The translations under genes and the position numbers were made by a program. From Theobroma cacao (Eukaryota; Streptophyta; Magnoliopsida; Malvales; Malvaceae): a DNA stretch of 64,000 nucleotides. The notes beneath the pieces were generated by a model. That model searched no databases. It saw nothing but the letters and a program-made list of their open reading frames with translations, and was not told where the DNA came from. The stretch spans positions 6,002,514 through 6,066,513 of the forward strand of contig NC_030855.1 of assembly GCF_000208745.1 (NCBI RefSeq), written 5' to 3'. Position 1 is the stretch's first letter; every line of letters starts with the position of its first letter. Shown here in pieces: positions 45,610-57,350 of the stretch.

Positions 45610-48179
45610 CTAAGCAGTCGTTTGAGGAAGGAGGCGAACCGGTAGCCCTTTTGCTGGCATTGGCATTGGGTCTACGATGATGTTCTCATCAGGAAGCAGT
45701 TTCTCCCAGTTGAACCTCTTGACAATATTGTGCATGAAGACTAGTATTTCCAGGCGAGCATACTCCTTCCCTGGACACATTCTCGGTCCTCCTCCGAAAG
45801 GAACAAAAGTGTAAGGAGCTGGTCCGTTCCCTTCAAACCTCGAAGGGTCAAACTTTTCAGGCTCCGGGAAGCATTCTGGATTTCTGTGTGTTGAATTCGC
45901 ACTCCAGTACAACTGTACAATAATTATACATTTGGAAAAAACAATAAGATTTTGAACAATAGTCAATGCAAGAATATGAATACTTGTATAGCCCTATCGA
46001 TCAAAAATTGGACAGGTTGTCCACTTACCTTCCATCCCTTTGGAATGTTGAAACCAGCATAGATGAATTCGTTCAGGGCTTCTCTAAAAGCTCCTTGGAG
46101 GGGTGGAGCAAGACGCAGTACTTCACATGCCACATTCCACGAGTATTTCATCTTTTGAATATCATCCCAATTCAGCAACTCTCCAGGGGCTTTTGATTTT
46201 GCAATCTCCATTTGCTCTGTAAACCCGAATTGTCAGAAATGAGGTCAACCCAAGCCATCAAACTCTGTTTTTTATTCCTTGGTCTTCTGATATATCAGTC
46301 TGAATCTAGGCTACTATGCGTAAACTTTAAGGATTCTACACCTGAGTCTCTCACATATAGCTGGATAATATTGGTGGATATGGACTTGGTCAAAAAAAAA
46401 AAAGAAATAGTGAACCGCCACTTGTTTTTGTTGCGAAAACTATGGTTCTAGTGCCTGAACTTTTCCGAATAAGGGCGCAACATCCTCATGGTACCAAACT
46501 TTCATGACAAACAAGAATTAATAATAAACAAATTCCCTGAATTGATCTATTCAAAAACTATATTATGGAGAGAGAGAGAGAGAGGAAGTATCGACCTAAA
46601 ATTAATATTCAAAGAAAACACAAAAGAGAAAGTTCAATATGCTGACTAAACCCGTGAATAGATACTCTATATTATATTCTGTTTTGTTTTCTATTACATC
46701 TGGTCAAGAGGATATAGTGAAAGAATATGGAAAAGGTCAAAATTTCAGAGGTTGCATCTCTAATTATAATAATCAAGACTCTTGGAGGGATTATTGATTA
46801 ACAACTCATCATGTAATAAGATTATATTTGATGCCACTCACTATTGTTCATCCTGATGCCATTTAATAATTCAAGAGTTAATAATGAACATCTTCCCAAA
46901 TGGATTCTTTTACCAAAATCAGTCTGTAGCCTTTTAACTTTGTGTAATAGTGTCATGCTACATATGGTCTCACACATAAATGTGCAATAGAGAATTTTAT
47001 GGTATGTAAACGTAGCCGGCCTAAGGACTTTTAAAGCAACTCAATTTAACAAATGATTCTTTCTCTTTTGAAGTAACTTTAAATTTTATAATATTATATC
47101 CACTCACATCAAGAATTTGTTCTTCTGTTTAATTCCAAGTCAAATGCACCCGAAGAATTACCTAGGGAGTGATGGACTGCCCCTTTGAAAACGTTGTAAC
47201 AAAGAAATATTGAAAGCTTACCTGACTGTACTTTTTGGTAGATCTCGGGCAGTTCAGCGAGGTACTTGACAATAAATGTGATAGCAGCACTTGCGGTGTC
47301 ATGGCCTCCAATCAGCAAACCAAGGATCTTATCGGCTATGTCCAATTCGTTCATGTACCGCCCATTCTCATCACTTGTTAACAACATGTGCGAGAGTATG
47401 TCTTGTGTTGGAGATGCTTTCTTCTCTGCAAGATCAATTTTCCTTTGTTTGATAATAGCAGTCAATTCTTTCCTTATCAAGTTTGAAGCCTTGATGGCAC
47501 GATTGAATGGTGTTCCTGGCAAGTCTATGGGAATCGATATAATCCCCGAGGCCAAAACATTAAAAGGATCGCCCAATTTAGCTACATGTTTAGGGTCCTC
47601 TACGCTCAAGAAGACCTTGCTGGCGACCCAAAAGGTGTAATTCTTTGCAAGTGGAAACACAGATACTTCTTGCTGGCCTTCCCAACCAGACTCGAAGTGT
47701 CTTTGTGCAATGGTATCCATCATCCCTACATATCTTTGCAATGCCTCTGGCTTGAGGAAATTAGGGAGTAGCTTCCTCATCTTCTTGGCTTCCTCTTTGG
47801 AAGATGTTTGCGTAGAGGAAGGGAATACCTTGTTCACGGAATTTGGCCACCATGCGGTGACAAGCTTGTTTTCATTAGAGAACAAGAATTTGTTCCCAGC
47901 TGCGCCACAAAAAACTGCCGTAGCTTCTCCTAGTATTGATGTTCTAAAGACTTGAGAGGAGAACTTGGCCATTCTATCATATATAAACTTCTCAGGGTGC
48001 CCCTTTCGGCCTGTCGACAGAAATTCAAGGCTCTCGCCGATGTATGGCAAGCCTGTTTTACCAGGTGGGAGGTTTGGCTGGGAAGCATTTGTCTTGCATG
48101 CGTAGGAAAAGATAGAGAAAAGGGAAAAAAAGACAAATAGGGTGAAGAGAGTGAGACCACATAGGAAAAAGAGCTCCAT
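45610..48179 (-). CDS. Cytochrome P450, CYP716A-like (triterpene oxidase), three exons
   Basis: Minus-strand exons read as 48179-47222, 46216-46029 and 45912-45610 (GT/AG junctions, phases 1 and 0), giving 482 residues. The start at 48179 (MELFFLCG) was preferred to an in-frame ATG 11 codons upstream because it gives the normal CYP716 N-terminus. Seen: membrane anchor (about 3-26), hinge [11 protein letters not shown] (35-45), GGHDT (291-295), EVLR as ExxR (351-354), PEKFDPSRF (400-408) and [10 protein letters not shown] with Cys428. Same intron positions as the gene at 15632; 52 of 63 residues agree in exon 2 and about 86 of 99 in exon 3, so they are paralogues. It keeps the usual LYWSANSTH at the exon 3 start. 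Expected role: oxidation of pentacyclic triterpenes at the endoplasmic reticulum. Position and substrate are inference. Confidence 0.94.
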
Positions 48180-48254
48180 TTTTGGTTCAAACACTCTTTG
48201 AAAGAGTTGCAAGGGAAGGATTTGAGTTGGATTTTGAGATTAGAAATGCATATC

Positions 48255-48263
48255 ATATATATA
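48255..48263 (-). promoter_or_regulatory. TATA box of the second P450 gene
   Basis: The minus strand reads TATATATAT in the context CACCTATATATATGATATGC, 76-84 bp before the chosen ATG. Spacing is close to that of the paralogue (72 bp). Confidence 0.6.
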
Positions 48264-48880
48264 GGTGAAAGCATTGGAAGAAGCTTTCAAGTCAAATAAG
48301 GTTAACCATAAAAAATGCAGCTGGGTTTGGTAGAGTGTAGAAAATTTAGCGTCCATGCTCAAGTCAATAAGTTTCACTTCGGACGGCACCCGTTCAAGGC
48401 ATGCAGCATAAAATATTACCTTTAGCCAATAAATAAGCACCCATGTTAAACACCCAATTTATGGTTTGGTACACACTCGAAGTCGATTCCAGGTTGTTGT
48501 GATTAAGAAATCTCAGTAATGAAATACACCAGAGCATGATTGATAATATTAGAATAAATTAATTTTTAAATCACTTAATTTTCAGAAATTTTTTTATTTT
48601 GATTAATCAATTCTGAACAATATCGTTTTAACTACTAATACCTATAGATGTTATGATTTAGATTACTCATTCGTTACATCAACATATCTCGCTAGGTGAC
48701 ATATTCATGTCAAAGGTGATTAAAATGTTATCTATTATATCAGAAAATTTGAAAAGTTAAGTTTCAAAAACGATAATTTACTTTAAATGCTCTGGTTAGT
48801 TTAGTTCTTTTTGGTTTTCTGCTCTCCAATGACTTATAAAATAGTCACGTAATTTTTTGAAATTTTTTATTTTGATCATT
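48264..48880. other. Upstream region of the second P450 gene with a ~40-bp direct repeat
   Basis: AATCACTTAATTTTCAGAAA at about 48569 and AGTCACGTAATTTTTTGAAA at about 48843 begin two similar segments, each continuing TTTTTTATTTTGATTA / TTTTTTATTTTGATCA. They lie 270 bp apart in the same direction and may mark a small non-autonomous element. No gene is present. Confidence 0.45.
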
Positions 48881-49024
48881 TTTTTTATAAGCCATATTTT
48901 ATTGATTCTAGAGATTACATCAAGATATCAATAAATATGGCCACAAGCCAATAATGATTGGAAAGCCATAATCAGTCCTTTTTCCATCTTCCAAAACCCA
49001 CCTAGTACATTATCATATTTAACG
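48881..49024 (-). mobile_element. 3' end fragment of a LINE
   Basis: The minus strand ends in CAATAAAATATGGCTTATAA followed by a short A-run, which looks like a LINE untranslated end and tail. The body of a minus-strand LINE resumes at 51527-52680 on the far side of the class II-like element, so this is read as the separated 3' end. The link is an inference. Confidence 0.4.
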
Positions 49025-49943
49025 CTTTTTACCGATGAGAACTTCTATCACTAAAAGGCTATTATCCGTTGGTAATTGAAATTATCTATGGAATATTTCA
49101 TTGGTATTTGGTCGAAAATATCTTAATCGATAAAGGTCATTCTGTTGGTAACTCAGTTTTCCGTCAATCAATCCCTAATGTAAAATTTCATCGAAATGTC
49201 GGTCAATAATGTATTCAATCTGTTGGTAGCAAGATTGGTTGGTATTCATAGGTTTTTGTTCATGATATTTTAATTTCGTCAGTGATAATGTTTATTCCAT
49301 CAATAATCATTCCCATAATTCCATCAATAAACTACTAAAGTATTCAATTATTTTCAAAATTTTAAAAATACAAATACAAATAATTTTAGATATTATTGTT
49401 ATATCAAATACAAATAATTTTAAATAATTCTAAATATTGCAAATATGTAAACAAATATCTTTAATTAATAAAAATAGGAATACAAATTTTATTATTTTTA
49501 TATCAATGAATAGAAAAATGTACAAGTATATTAAGAATACAATTGAACAAAAATACAAACCTATCTAGCTACTAGCATCATCCCTTCCCTTCTTCGCACA
49601 TCCTCATTCTTAGAAGGGCTCAACGACTGCTTCGATAAAGATTCGATATGGGCAACTAACCGCATCACGCATTGCAGGATCTATTGAACGTTGGACTCCG
49701 GGTTCATAGTATATGTATGTAATTAAGATCATCTTCCTAGTCGACTGAGGACCAACTGATTGGATATTCTATCTATATAGCTCCCTTATCAAATATGTTT
49801 ATAAAATAATCATATTTAATAAGGGAAATTCAAAGATAGAATACTTGATAAGGAAGACCATCAACCTTACAAGAAGATGATCTTACATACTAACACCATT
49901 AGAATAAAGGGAATAAAATTGAAGACTTACGTTAGGCATTGAA

Positions 49944-49968
49944 AATATATATATATATATATATATAT
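49944..49968. repeat. AT microsatellite
   Basis: (AT)n run; the short frame reading IYIYIY is an artefact. Confidence 0.9.
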
Positions 49969-50361
49969 GGAAACCAACCTTCTGTAGAATTACTCATTTT
50001 GAATGGAAAACAAACAAAGATTACAGAACACGTGCATCATCTAAGCTTAACTAGAACATTCCAAAAGATGGAAACTAACCTTCAGCAAAAGCACTCATTT
50101 TGTAATCTTTGTCTATTTTCTATTCAAAGATTTCAATGCCAACATCTCGCATATTCTATGGACCTGACCTACCTATCCAAATTATTTCAATTTAAGGTTG
50201 GTCAATCAAATCCGTGAAATATAAAAGTGATGGATTTTGCTATACTCATATGAACCCAAACTTTTGAAATGATATGCCTATTACATAAAAAGTATAACCA
50301 TATTAAGTAAATATAAATTCATTCAAGGAAATAAATCGTCTAGAAAAAATCATTGAAGATT

Positions 50362-50810
50362 ATTGAACTACAACAAAATTTTAGATAATTAACACATGAA
50401 TCAAGCTATGAAAAAAAAAAAGATCACCAACTAGATTGTACATCAAAGAAATTCTCATTATGAGGGTAAGTTATAAACAAATTTCTAATAAGACTCCAAA
50501 TTGTATTCTTCCTAGTCTAAAAAGATTACACTTTTCTTTTATTTAACAAACTCATTCAATGAAATCAATCATATATAAAAAAAATTTTATCATTGAACCA
50601 GAACAAAATCTCACATAATGAACACAAATGAATCAAGCTATGAAAAAGAAGACCATCAACTAGATTGTATATCAAAAAACTTCTCACTACGAGGGCAAGT
50701 TGTAAATAACTATCTAATGAGATTCCAAATTGTATTCTTCCTACTTTAACAAGATTACACTTTTCTTTTATTCAATAAATTCATTCAAGCAAATGATTAA
50801 TCAATAGGCA
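50362..50810. repeat. ~232-bp tandem duplication
   Basis: The segment from about 50362 (ATTGAACTACAACAAAATTT) recurs from about 50594 (ATTGAACCAGAACAAAATCT). Both contain CAACTAGATTGTA, CCAAATTGTATTCTTCCTA and AAGATTACACTTTTCTTTTA. It lies inside the CACTA-like element. Confidence 0.75.
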
Positions 50811-51526
50811 AAGGAAGGCAACTAACCAAGACAAGAGGTAAAGGGGGATTACAAGTTGAAAGGTAAGGCACTAAGTTTAGAATTGATAGGAAAAGAAAAT
50901 GAAAGAGGGCCTAAAGGGTGGATAGGTGAAAGGAGGAAGATGCTTAAACATGTTTCAACAATAAAAAACTTATAGGGAAAATTTTTGGTATGGAATCTTC
51001 CTTTCTTATAGACATGCTTCAATAGTGTTCCATTGATTCACAATTACCAATCTAAAACACCTATAGAACCTAAAAAAAATCTTAAACATGTTGTGATCCT
51101 TATTTAACAAACAAACTATACCAAAAGAATAAACATAATTTCAAACAATTTAAAATCAACATTCAAGTAATCAATAAAATTCAAAGCAATTCAACCCAAA
51201 TATTGTCGGAGAAAGAGTTAAGAACATCTAACATTAAAAAACTTTCAAGGAAAGTTTTTGGTCGATTAATTCTCTAGTAACAGGTGAGATTGGATCGATG
51301 ATGGGGGAGGCTCGATCAACGTCGATAGAGGCTGGGTTAGCAATGAAAAGGCTAGGTAACAGTTTAGGGCGAAAGTAGTGTTGGGGTGCAAGTTGGGGAA
51401 GAGAAAAAGAGGTAGAGAAGAAAAAAATGGCTAAGGTTTTTAGGGGAGCTCGAAGGGGCTCCTTATATATTAAAAATCCCTATAGGATATTACCAATTGA
51501 AATTCCGTTAGTAATTCAATTGGTAA

Positions 51527-52680
51527 ATCTATAATTTTCTCCTTAACCACTCTAATTGACAGAAAACATCCAACACCACTTTGACAACCATTAATTCAGC
51601 ATAATTAGACTCACAAACACCAATAGGTCTTGAAAATAAAGCAAGCATAATACCTCCCTTGTCTCTTGACATTCCTCCCACCTTTACAATACCTAGATTC
51701 CCCCTAGTTGACCTATCAATGTTGAACTTCAAAAAACCTTCATTTGGCGACTACCATTGCTCCTCCCTTTTACCCATTACTCTCTTATCACATGGCAATC
51801 CCATCTCAACTCTCTAATTATCCCTCCATACAACCTTGTTCATTGTGGTTCCTCCCTTTAAAACCTTTATCTAAAAAAAGTCCTAATCATCACTAGAGCA
51901 ACTAATTCATACATTCTCCCTTTCTTTTTACAAAGAGTCTCATTTCTTGCTCCCTATAAGGTACTTTTGCTCATCTTCCTTTTATTTTACCCTTCTTGAT
52001 ACTAGAATTCTTTTATGGGTATCCTTCCAAGGTATACATGCCACAAAAAACATTTACCTTAGCTATTACTTTGGGTTTCCAAACCCACGTTAACGTCTCA
52101 TCAATTCCATCCCTTAGTAGATCCCTCAAAAGTTTTATTAGTTTTTAAATTGAAAATTTTTCATGCCCATCAAACTTTCAAATTAACCTATTCTTTTTTT
52201 CCCATCCACTATTATATCTTTAAGTTTCATCATCAATTGCTTCTCTAGTTCCTTTTCCCACACAAAAAAATCTTCTTTTAAACTCTATCTTTGACCTTTG
52301 ACTCTCTCTTCTATCCTCTTACATAACTCATAAGCTATAGTCTCATTGCTACTAGCTATGGTGAAAATCCTAGAGTAAATAATTTTTAATGGCTTGTCGT
52401 CTAACCACTCATCATGCTATAAGGCAATTTTCTCTCCATTTCCCAATAACCACCTACAACCTTCAGCTCCTATAAAACTCAACATTCCTTCCACTTGGGT
52501 TATCAATGTCTATCCAAACTTTTGTCTTCCTCAATGATGGAATTTATTCTCGGGTACCTCTCTCATATTTTTCCAATATGCCACTCTTCCACAATGAACC
52601 TCGCTCCATTCTATACCTCTACCACCATTTACTAATACTCACTTAACTGAAAAGGATACTAGTTTGGTCACCTTTGATGT
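51527..52680 (-). pseudogene. LINE fragment: connection, zinc-binding and start of RNase H
   Basis: Minus-strand text from about 52450: FIGAEGCRWLLGNGEKIAL, HDEWLDDKPLKIIYSRIF, then TLTWVWKPKVIAKVNVFCGM (about 52100-52040) and the RNase H start MKFNIDRSTRGNLGIVKVGG with SNYAELMVVKVVLDVF (51732-51545). The RNase H frame stops abruptly at 51529, where the CACTA-like end begins. Stops elsewhere show decay. It is a different copy from the LINE at 52908-54546, because both carry an RNase H start. Confidence 0.7.
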
Positions 52681-52907
52681 GGATATTCCACTTAGCTAAT
52701 TTATGATGATGTGTAATGTACAAATAGAGGGTCTCTTATTTTTTTAATGGCTAAATGATAAAAACAATAACACTTATAAACATTGGTGATCCAAATATTA
52801 TTTTTCAAAGCAAATTACTTTAATCATAATTTTTTAATGAACTTTACAATTTATACGTAACTTATTTTAGTGTTTCTATTTATTACGCAATGTAAAAACT
52901 ATAGTAT
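52681..52907. other. Spacer with the left target-site copy of the next LINE
   Basis: AT-rich, with no gene. ACTATAGTAT occupies 52898-52907. Confidence 0.5.
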
Positions 52908-54546
52908 CTTTTTTTTTTTTTGAAAAGTTGGAAATTTCATTCACATTTCATATGGTAACAAAAAAGCAAAAAATCTCATTGCTCATGTGAATAAAAAAGT
53001 TGCAAGGTAAACAAGAAGAGGTGCTTACAGAAAACAACCACCTCTCTAGATCCCAACATGAATTTACAATCCCTAACTAGCAAGGTGGTTAGCATGAACT
53101 CCACCTTCCATGTCCAGAGGTACAAAAAACACAACTAAACCAATATTAACACCCCTGTGCACATCAAAATCAAGAATTTCAACATGGGCATGAGGGCCTT
53201 CAAAATAAACATCATGTCCATAAACAATACAACCATATCCACAGCAAAACAATAATATCCACACAACAAGGTTCAGTGTAAAAGAAACCAAACAAAGACA
53301 AAGGAAACATAACTTGTTAAGAAGACAAAAGTACCCTATCCATATTCCAACATGAAAAGCATGATCAAAATCCAATAAAAACATTACAAAGGCCTCAGAT
53401 TATACCTTTTCGAGTAAAGTTGGGACTCTTTCTCCTACTTCATTAGTAACCCAAAGAAGCTCATCACTCTCTAAATCCCTACCTTAGCCAAGGAATTTAC
53501 AGCACCATTTGCAGATCTTGAAATTTTCAAAAAAACTCGAATCCTTCAACTTAGACTTGAAGAATTCCATTCGCATCATGGTGGTTCTAAGATTCCAAAA
53601 AGTTGTAGACGATTCCTTTGCCCATTTCACAACATTCTCTGAATCATTCTCCATAATGACCTTATCTACGATACCCCACCTAAATGCTACTATTATTTGG
53701 AAGGCCTTTTTAATCGTTAAAATCTTAGTTGTATTTGTATCAAGTACCCCAACAGACAAAGAACACTGAGATAGCATTTTGCCTTCATCGTCCTTAAAGG
53801 CATCACCAATTCCTGACTCTCTTGGATTCCCTTTAGCGTCCTTATCCACGTTAAATTTAAGCATTCCTCTCATGGGAGGCTACCAAGTCTCATCTGGTCT
53901 AATAGTTTTTGTTTTTCTCGGATTTACTCATGCATTTGGCATTCTTAGTAACTCCATGATTGATATATTCATACTTGGCCACTTCGCATTAGCCTACCAC
54001 GCAACCCGAAGTTTGATGCTATAATACACTTGCACGCAATCCCAAAGTTTTCCTTTGAAAAGGACCTCAAACCTAGCAAGCCAAATAGACCATATTATAT
54101 TGAAAAAAGCCTTCTGCCATACATCTCCATTGTTTAAACCTTTTGTTGTATCATTATAGCGAAGAAAACAAGCTAAAGAGTCATGGTGGTTCACCCGTTT
54201 AAATCCCCAATTTTCAGCCCATGAACTCCATAGCATCCATGTCTTAGGACACAAGAAAAATAGATGATCGACACATTCAAGATCCCTTTTACAAAGTAAA
54301 TAGCAAGTTGCATCAGCTCTAAGAATTCCTCTTTTCAACAATGTTGATCTAATTGCCACTTTCCTTTTGATTAATAGTCACCCAAAGGTTTCAACTTTGA
54401 GTGGAGCTAAACCCTTCCTCAAGTCTTTCTAAAAATTGTCTTTCTCATTATTCATTTCCAGCACATATCTACAGTGCGACTTAGTGGAATACACACCACT
54501 GGGGTTTCCTTTTAAGATCAATTTATTCGCAAAACACCTTCTTAGC
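52908..54546 (-). mobile_element. 5'-truncated LINE with 10-bp target duplication
   Basis: The minus-strand 3' end has a poly(A) tail (poly-T at about 52909-52921 on plus). ACTATAGTAT is present on both sides (52898-52907 and 54547-54556). It encodes only the C-terminal part of a LINE ORF2, zinc-binding segment and RNase H, so it was truncated on insertion. Confidence 0.85.
53484..54359 (-). pseudogene. LINE ORF2 C-terminal remnant (zinc-binding and RNase H)
   Basis: 54359-53994 reads LKRGILRADATCYLLCKRDL, ECVDHLFFLCPKTWMLWSSW and NIIWSIWLARFEVLFKG, the CxxC/HxxxxC zinc-binding region that follows plant LINE reverse transcriptases. 53873-53484 reads MLKFNVDKDAKGNPRESGIG and KVIMENDSENVVKWAKES, the RNase H start and core. 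A glycine usually found after the first Asp is replaced (NVDK for NVDG). Each half is open but they are in different frames, so the copy is dead. Confidence 0.85.
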
Positions 54547-54556
54547 ACTATAGTAT

Positions 54557-54884
54557 TTCATCCACCTCCTTTTAAATTTCATCTAACTTAATCCACGTGC
54601 TAACACTATGAAGTAATTAACATCGAAGAGAATTGACTAAAGCTTGATTACCGTCGTGCTGTATTGCTTGTATTTATAATTTTAAGGTTACAAGATAATG
54701 ATAAAAATTACAAGTTTGAATGAAAATAAGATATGTACGAATTATACAATTGAACTTAAAGCAGCCTAGATAAGTGTTTATCTCTAGCATATTGAGTAGT
54801 TTAATCTAGTAAGATCAATGACTTAGTTTTCCTTCAATATGCCTTTGCAAGATGGTGGAACCATTTGCTACACCTACCTTAGAC
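54557..54884 (-). other. Left flank of the solo LTR, part of a decayed copia element
   Basis: Segment 54706-54842 (AAAATAAGATATGTACGAAT ... TTAGTTTTCCTTCAATATGC) resembles 58604-58710 (AAGTAAGATATACAAAAAAC ... TTAGTTTTCTCTCCAATAAA) in the same direction, sharing GATAAGTGTTTATCT. The two lie on either side of copia pol fragments and could be remains of its LTRs or leader. Confidence 0.4.
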
Positions 54885-56343
54885 GGTAGTGTAGACACTA
54901 AAAATTATAATAAAATTTTATTAGTAAAAAAAAATCATAAAAAATAATCATAAACAAAAATCACACCAAAAAAAATATAAAAATAAAAATAAAATAAAAA
55001 TAAAATAAAATAAAATAAGAGAGAAAAGGGGAGAGAGGTACGACTGGCAGGGTGCGGACGCACCCTGCTAGGCACCTCCCTCACCCTGTCAGACGCGAAG
55101 TGGAGGCACTACACTCTGCCAAAAAACTGAGTGTATAAAGCCCCACTGTAGCAAAGGGGATCCAGGGGGAGGAAAATGAGAGCGGCAGCCAAGAACGAGC
55201 AATCAAAAACCCTAGAAAATCCTAGCAACCAACAACCAAAAAATCCCTAGCAAGCTTCCTAGCAGCCACAAAAAAAATCCACAATCAAACCCAAAAACCA
55301 AAAAAACAAAGAAAAAAAACCAAAAATCATAATAGAAAACTTTAGGTGTCGTCGGATTTGGGAGGAGAATCTTGGGTCTTCTGTCGCTGGTTAAAAAAGA
55401 AGGTTTTGGGGGGGTTTTGCCCCGCGGCTAGAGGGTGAGCGAAGGAAGGGGAGTTGCGGGCCTCCTATCGCCGATTAGAGGAGGGCAGTCTTGGGGGTTT
55501 TTACACTACCGTTGGGAGAGATCTGAAGCTGATTTGGGTGGTTGCCGGTAGAGGGAGGAGAGAGAGATTCGAACGGCACCAGGAAAGGGAAGGCTATTGG
55601 GTGGTCGACAGTTGGCAAGCTAGAGAGGTTTGAGAAAGTCGACGTCGGTGAGAGAGAGAGAGGAGAGAAAAAAAGTGAGGTTTTTTGTAGAGAGAGAGGA
55701 GAGAGATCCGATTGCTAGAGAGAGAATTTGAAGGGAGAAAATGAAAAAGGGTGAAAAAAAAAAGCCATTTTATACTTAGGGTAGGACATCAAAACGGCAT
55801 AGTTTTGTACTTAGAGGTTACTGGGCAGGAGACTGGACAACGGGCCAACTGAAGCAGGCTATCCGGGTTAGGTTATTGTCAGCCCATTGAAGGTATACTC
55901 CTCACTTTCTCTAATGTTAACTTTGTGGTATTGTGGTGGATTTATTATTTAGATAGGAGAATAATTAATTGAGCTTAATTAGAATAAAAGATATAATATA
56001 AAAAATTTTAAAATGACAAAGGAAAACATATAAAGGAAGTAGAAATATAAAAGAAAGATAAGGATGAAAATAAAGTGTTTATCAATATATACATATATGC
56101 AAAAAAAACAAAAATATAAAAATATAAAAAAATATAAAAAAAAATGAATTGCAAATTGGTATGTGTTTCTAGAGAAATGTAGATGGAGATAAATAATGAA
56201 TATAAAAATGAATGAAACAAATAAATGATAGGCTAAAATATATATATTAAATTAAAAAATTAGAAAATATTAGATTAATTATTAAAATAATTACAATAAA
56301 ATAATTATGAGAATCAATCTTAGAAAATTAACCCCTAAAAAAT

Positions 56344-56344
56344 N
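56344..56344. other. Single undetermined base
   Basis: The only N in the window. It lies between two near copies of AATCTTAGAAAATT (56313 and 56345), so read or assembly ambiguity at a local repeat is likely. Confidence 0.95.
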
Positions 56345-56399
56345 AATCTTAGAAAATTTAACTCTTAAAAATTACCATGATATTAATTACAAATATAAT

Positions 56400-57350
56400 A
56401 TACCGATGATGGGATGATCGGTCGGGACGCGAGAAGTCACAATCTCGAGCCCATATTCCCTAGGTTCGGAATCCGAATCAAGGCTCCACCAGTACGATGG
56501 GAGGGCCTCGATTTCAAGATCCCAAAATTTTAATAAATAAAGAATTTGACTATACAAAAGTTATTCAATAAAATAATAAATAAATAACAATAGATAAAAA
56601 AAAGATAAAAATAATAAATAAAAATAATTCAAATATATAATAAATAATAAATTTGTGAAAATGTAATATACATAACATTAAATAAATAGATAAACAAATA
56701 AACAAATAATAAGAAAAATCCAAGACAATAACTAATTTAAAATTAAGCATTAAATATCAAGTGGTACCAACTATCAATCAATAAATATTATATAAAAGTA
56801 ATAAGACAAGAAATATCAAAGAATATATAGGAGAAACTTAGAATAAAAAAATAAAATATGGAAGAATAAAAAATAGAAAATATAAAAATAAAAAAATATA
56901 TAAAGTAAAATAAAATAATAATTAAATAATAATAATACTAAAAATAGTTAATTGCATTAGCATAGTATATATATATATTGCATATCATTGCATATAAATA
57001 TTTTTGTTTACGAGTTAAGCCCCGATGATGGGATCTTCCGAGGATCTTGCGAAGGCGGGTATTTATCGAAAAGTTCTCTAGGTAAAAAGATGTCCTTGGG
57101 TCCCACCAGTATGATGGGAGGGTTTGAGAAACATCTTTAATAAAAGGCTTTTGCCCGTATTAGGTTCATTATGCACGAAAATATTATTTTAAAAGAAAAC
57201 GTACGATGACCCTGATGACGGGATTTATTCGTCAAATTTGCGAAGGTAAATTTCTCGAATAATTCCCTAGGTGAGAGAATACCCCAGATCCCACCAGTAT
57301 GATGGGCGGATCCGGGAGAATATCCTCGATAAAAGGTTATTTGTTCGACA
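56400..57350. repeat. Three diverged ~120-bp modules in the solo LTR
   Basis: Modules at about 56403-56525, 57021-57150 and 57206-57345 each start GATGATGGGAT or GATGACGGGAT, then have a CCCTAGGT or CTCTAGGT word, then CCACCAGTATGATGGG or CCACCAGTACGATGGG, and end near GATAAAAGG or similar. The second and third are closest. Confidence 0.75.

Larger units (their letters stand above)
49025..51526. mobile_element. Class II element with dense subterminal repeats (CACTA-like)
   Basis: The left end (49025-49350) is packed with words such as CCGTTGGTAATTGAAAT, ATTCTGTTGGTAACT and CATCAATAA. The right end (51480-51526) has ATTACCAATTGAAATTCCGT and AATTCAATTGGTAAAT. These form inverted subterminal repeats typical of plant CACTA (Spm/En) transposons. 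A minus-strand fragment at about 49700-49560 reads LQCVMRLVAHIESLSKQSLS. No intact transposase is present, and the terminal CACTA was not found at either limit, so the class is tentative. It splits a LINE RNase H frame. Confidence 0.4.

Noticed and set aside
47266..47955. Plus-strand frames over the second P450 gene
   Set aside because: Antisense shadows of exon 1 on the minus strand.
15632..48179. Triterpene biosynthetic gene cluster
   Set aside because: Only two related P450 genes are present; no oxidosqualene cyclase, glycosyltransferase or acyltransferase was found in the window.
56008..56750. Minus-strand hydrophobic frames of 61-70 codons (Phe/Ile/Tyr/Leu rich)
   Set aside because: They result from A-rich sequence inside the solo LTR and are not membrane proteins.
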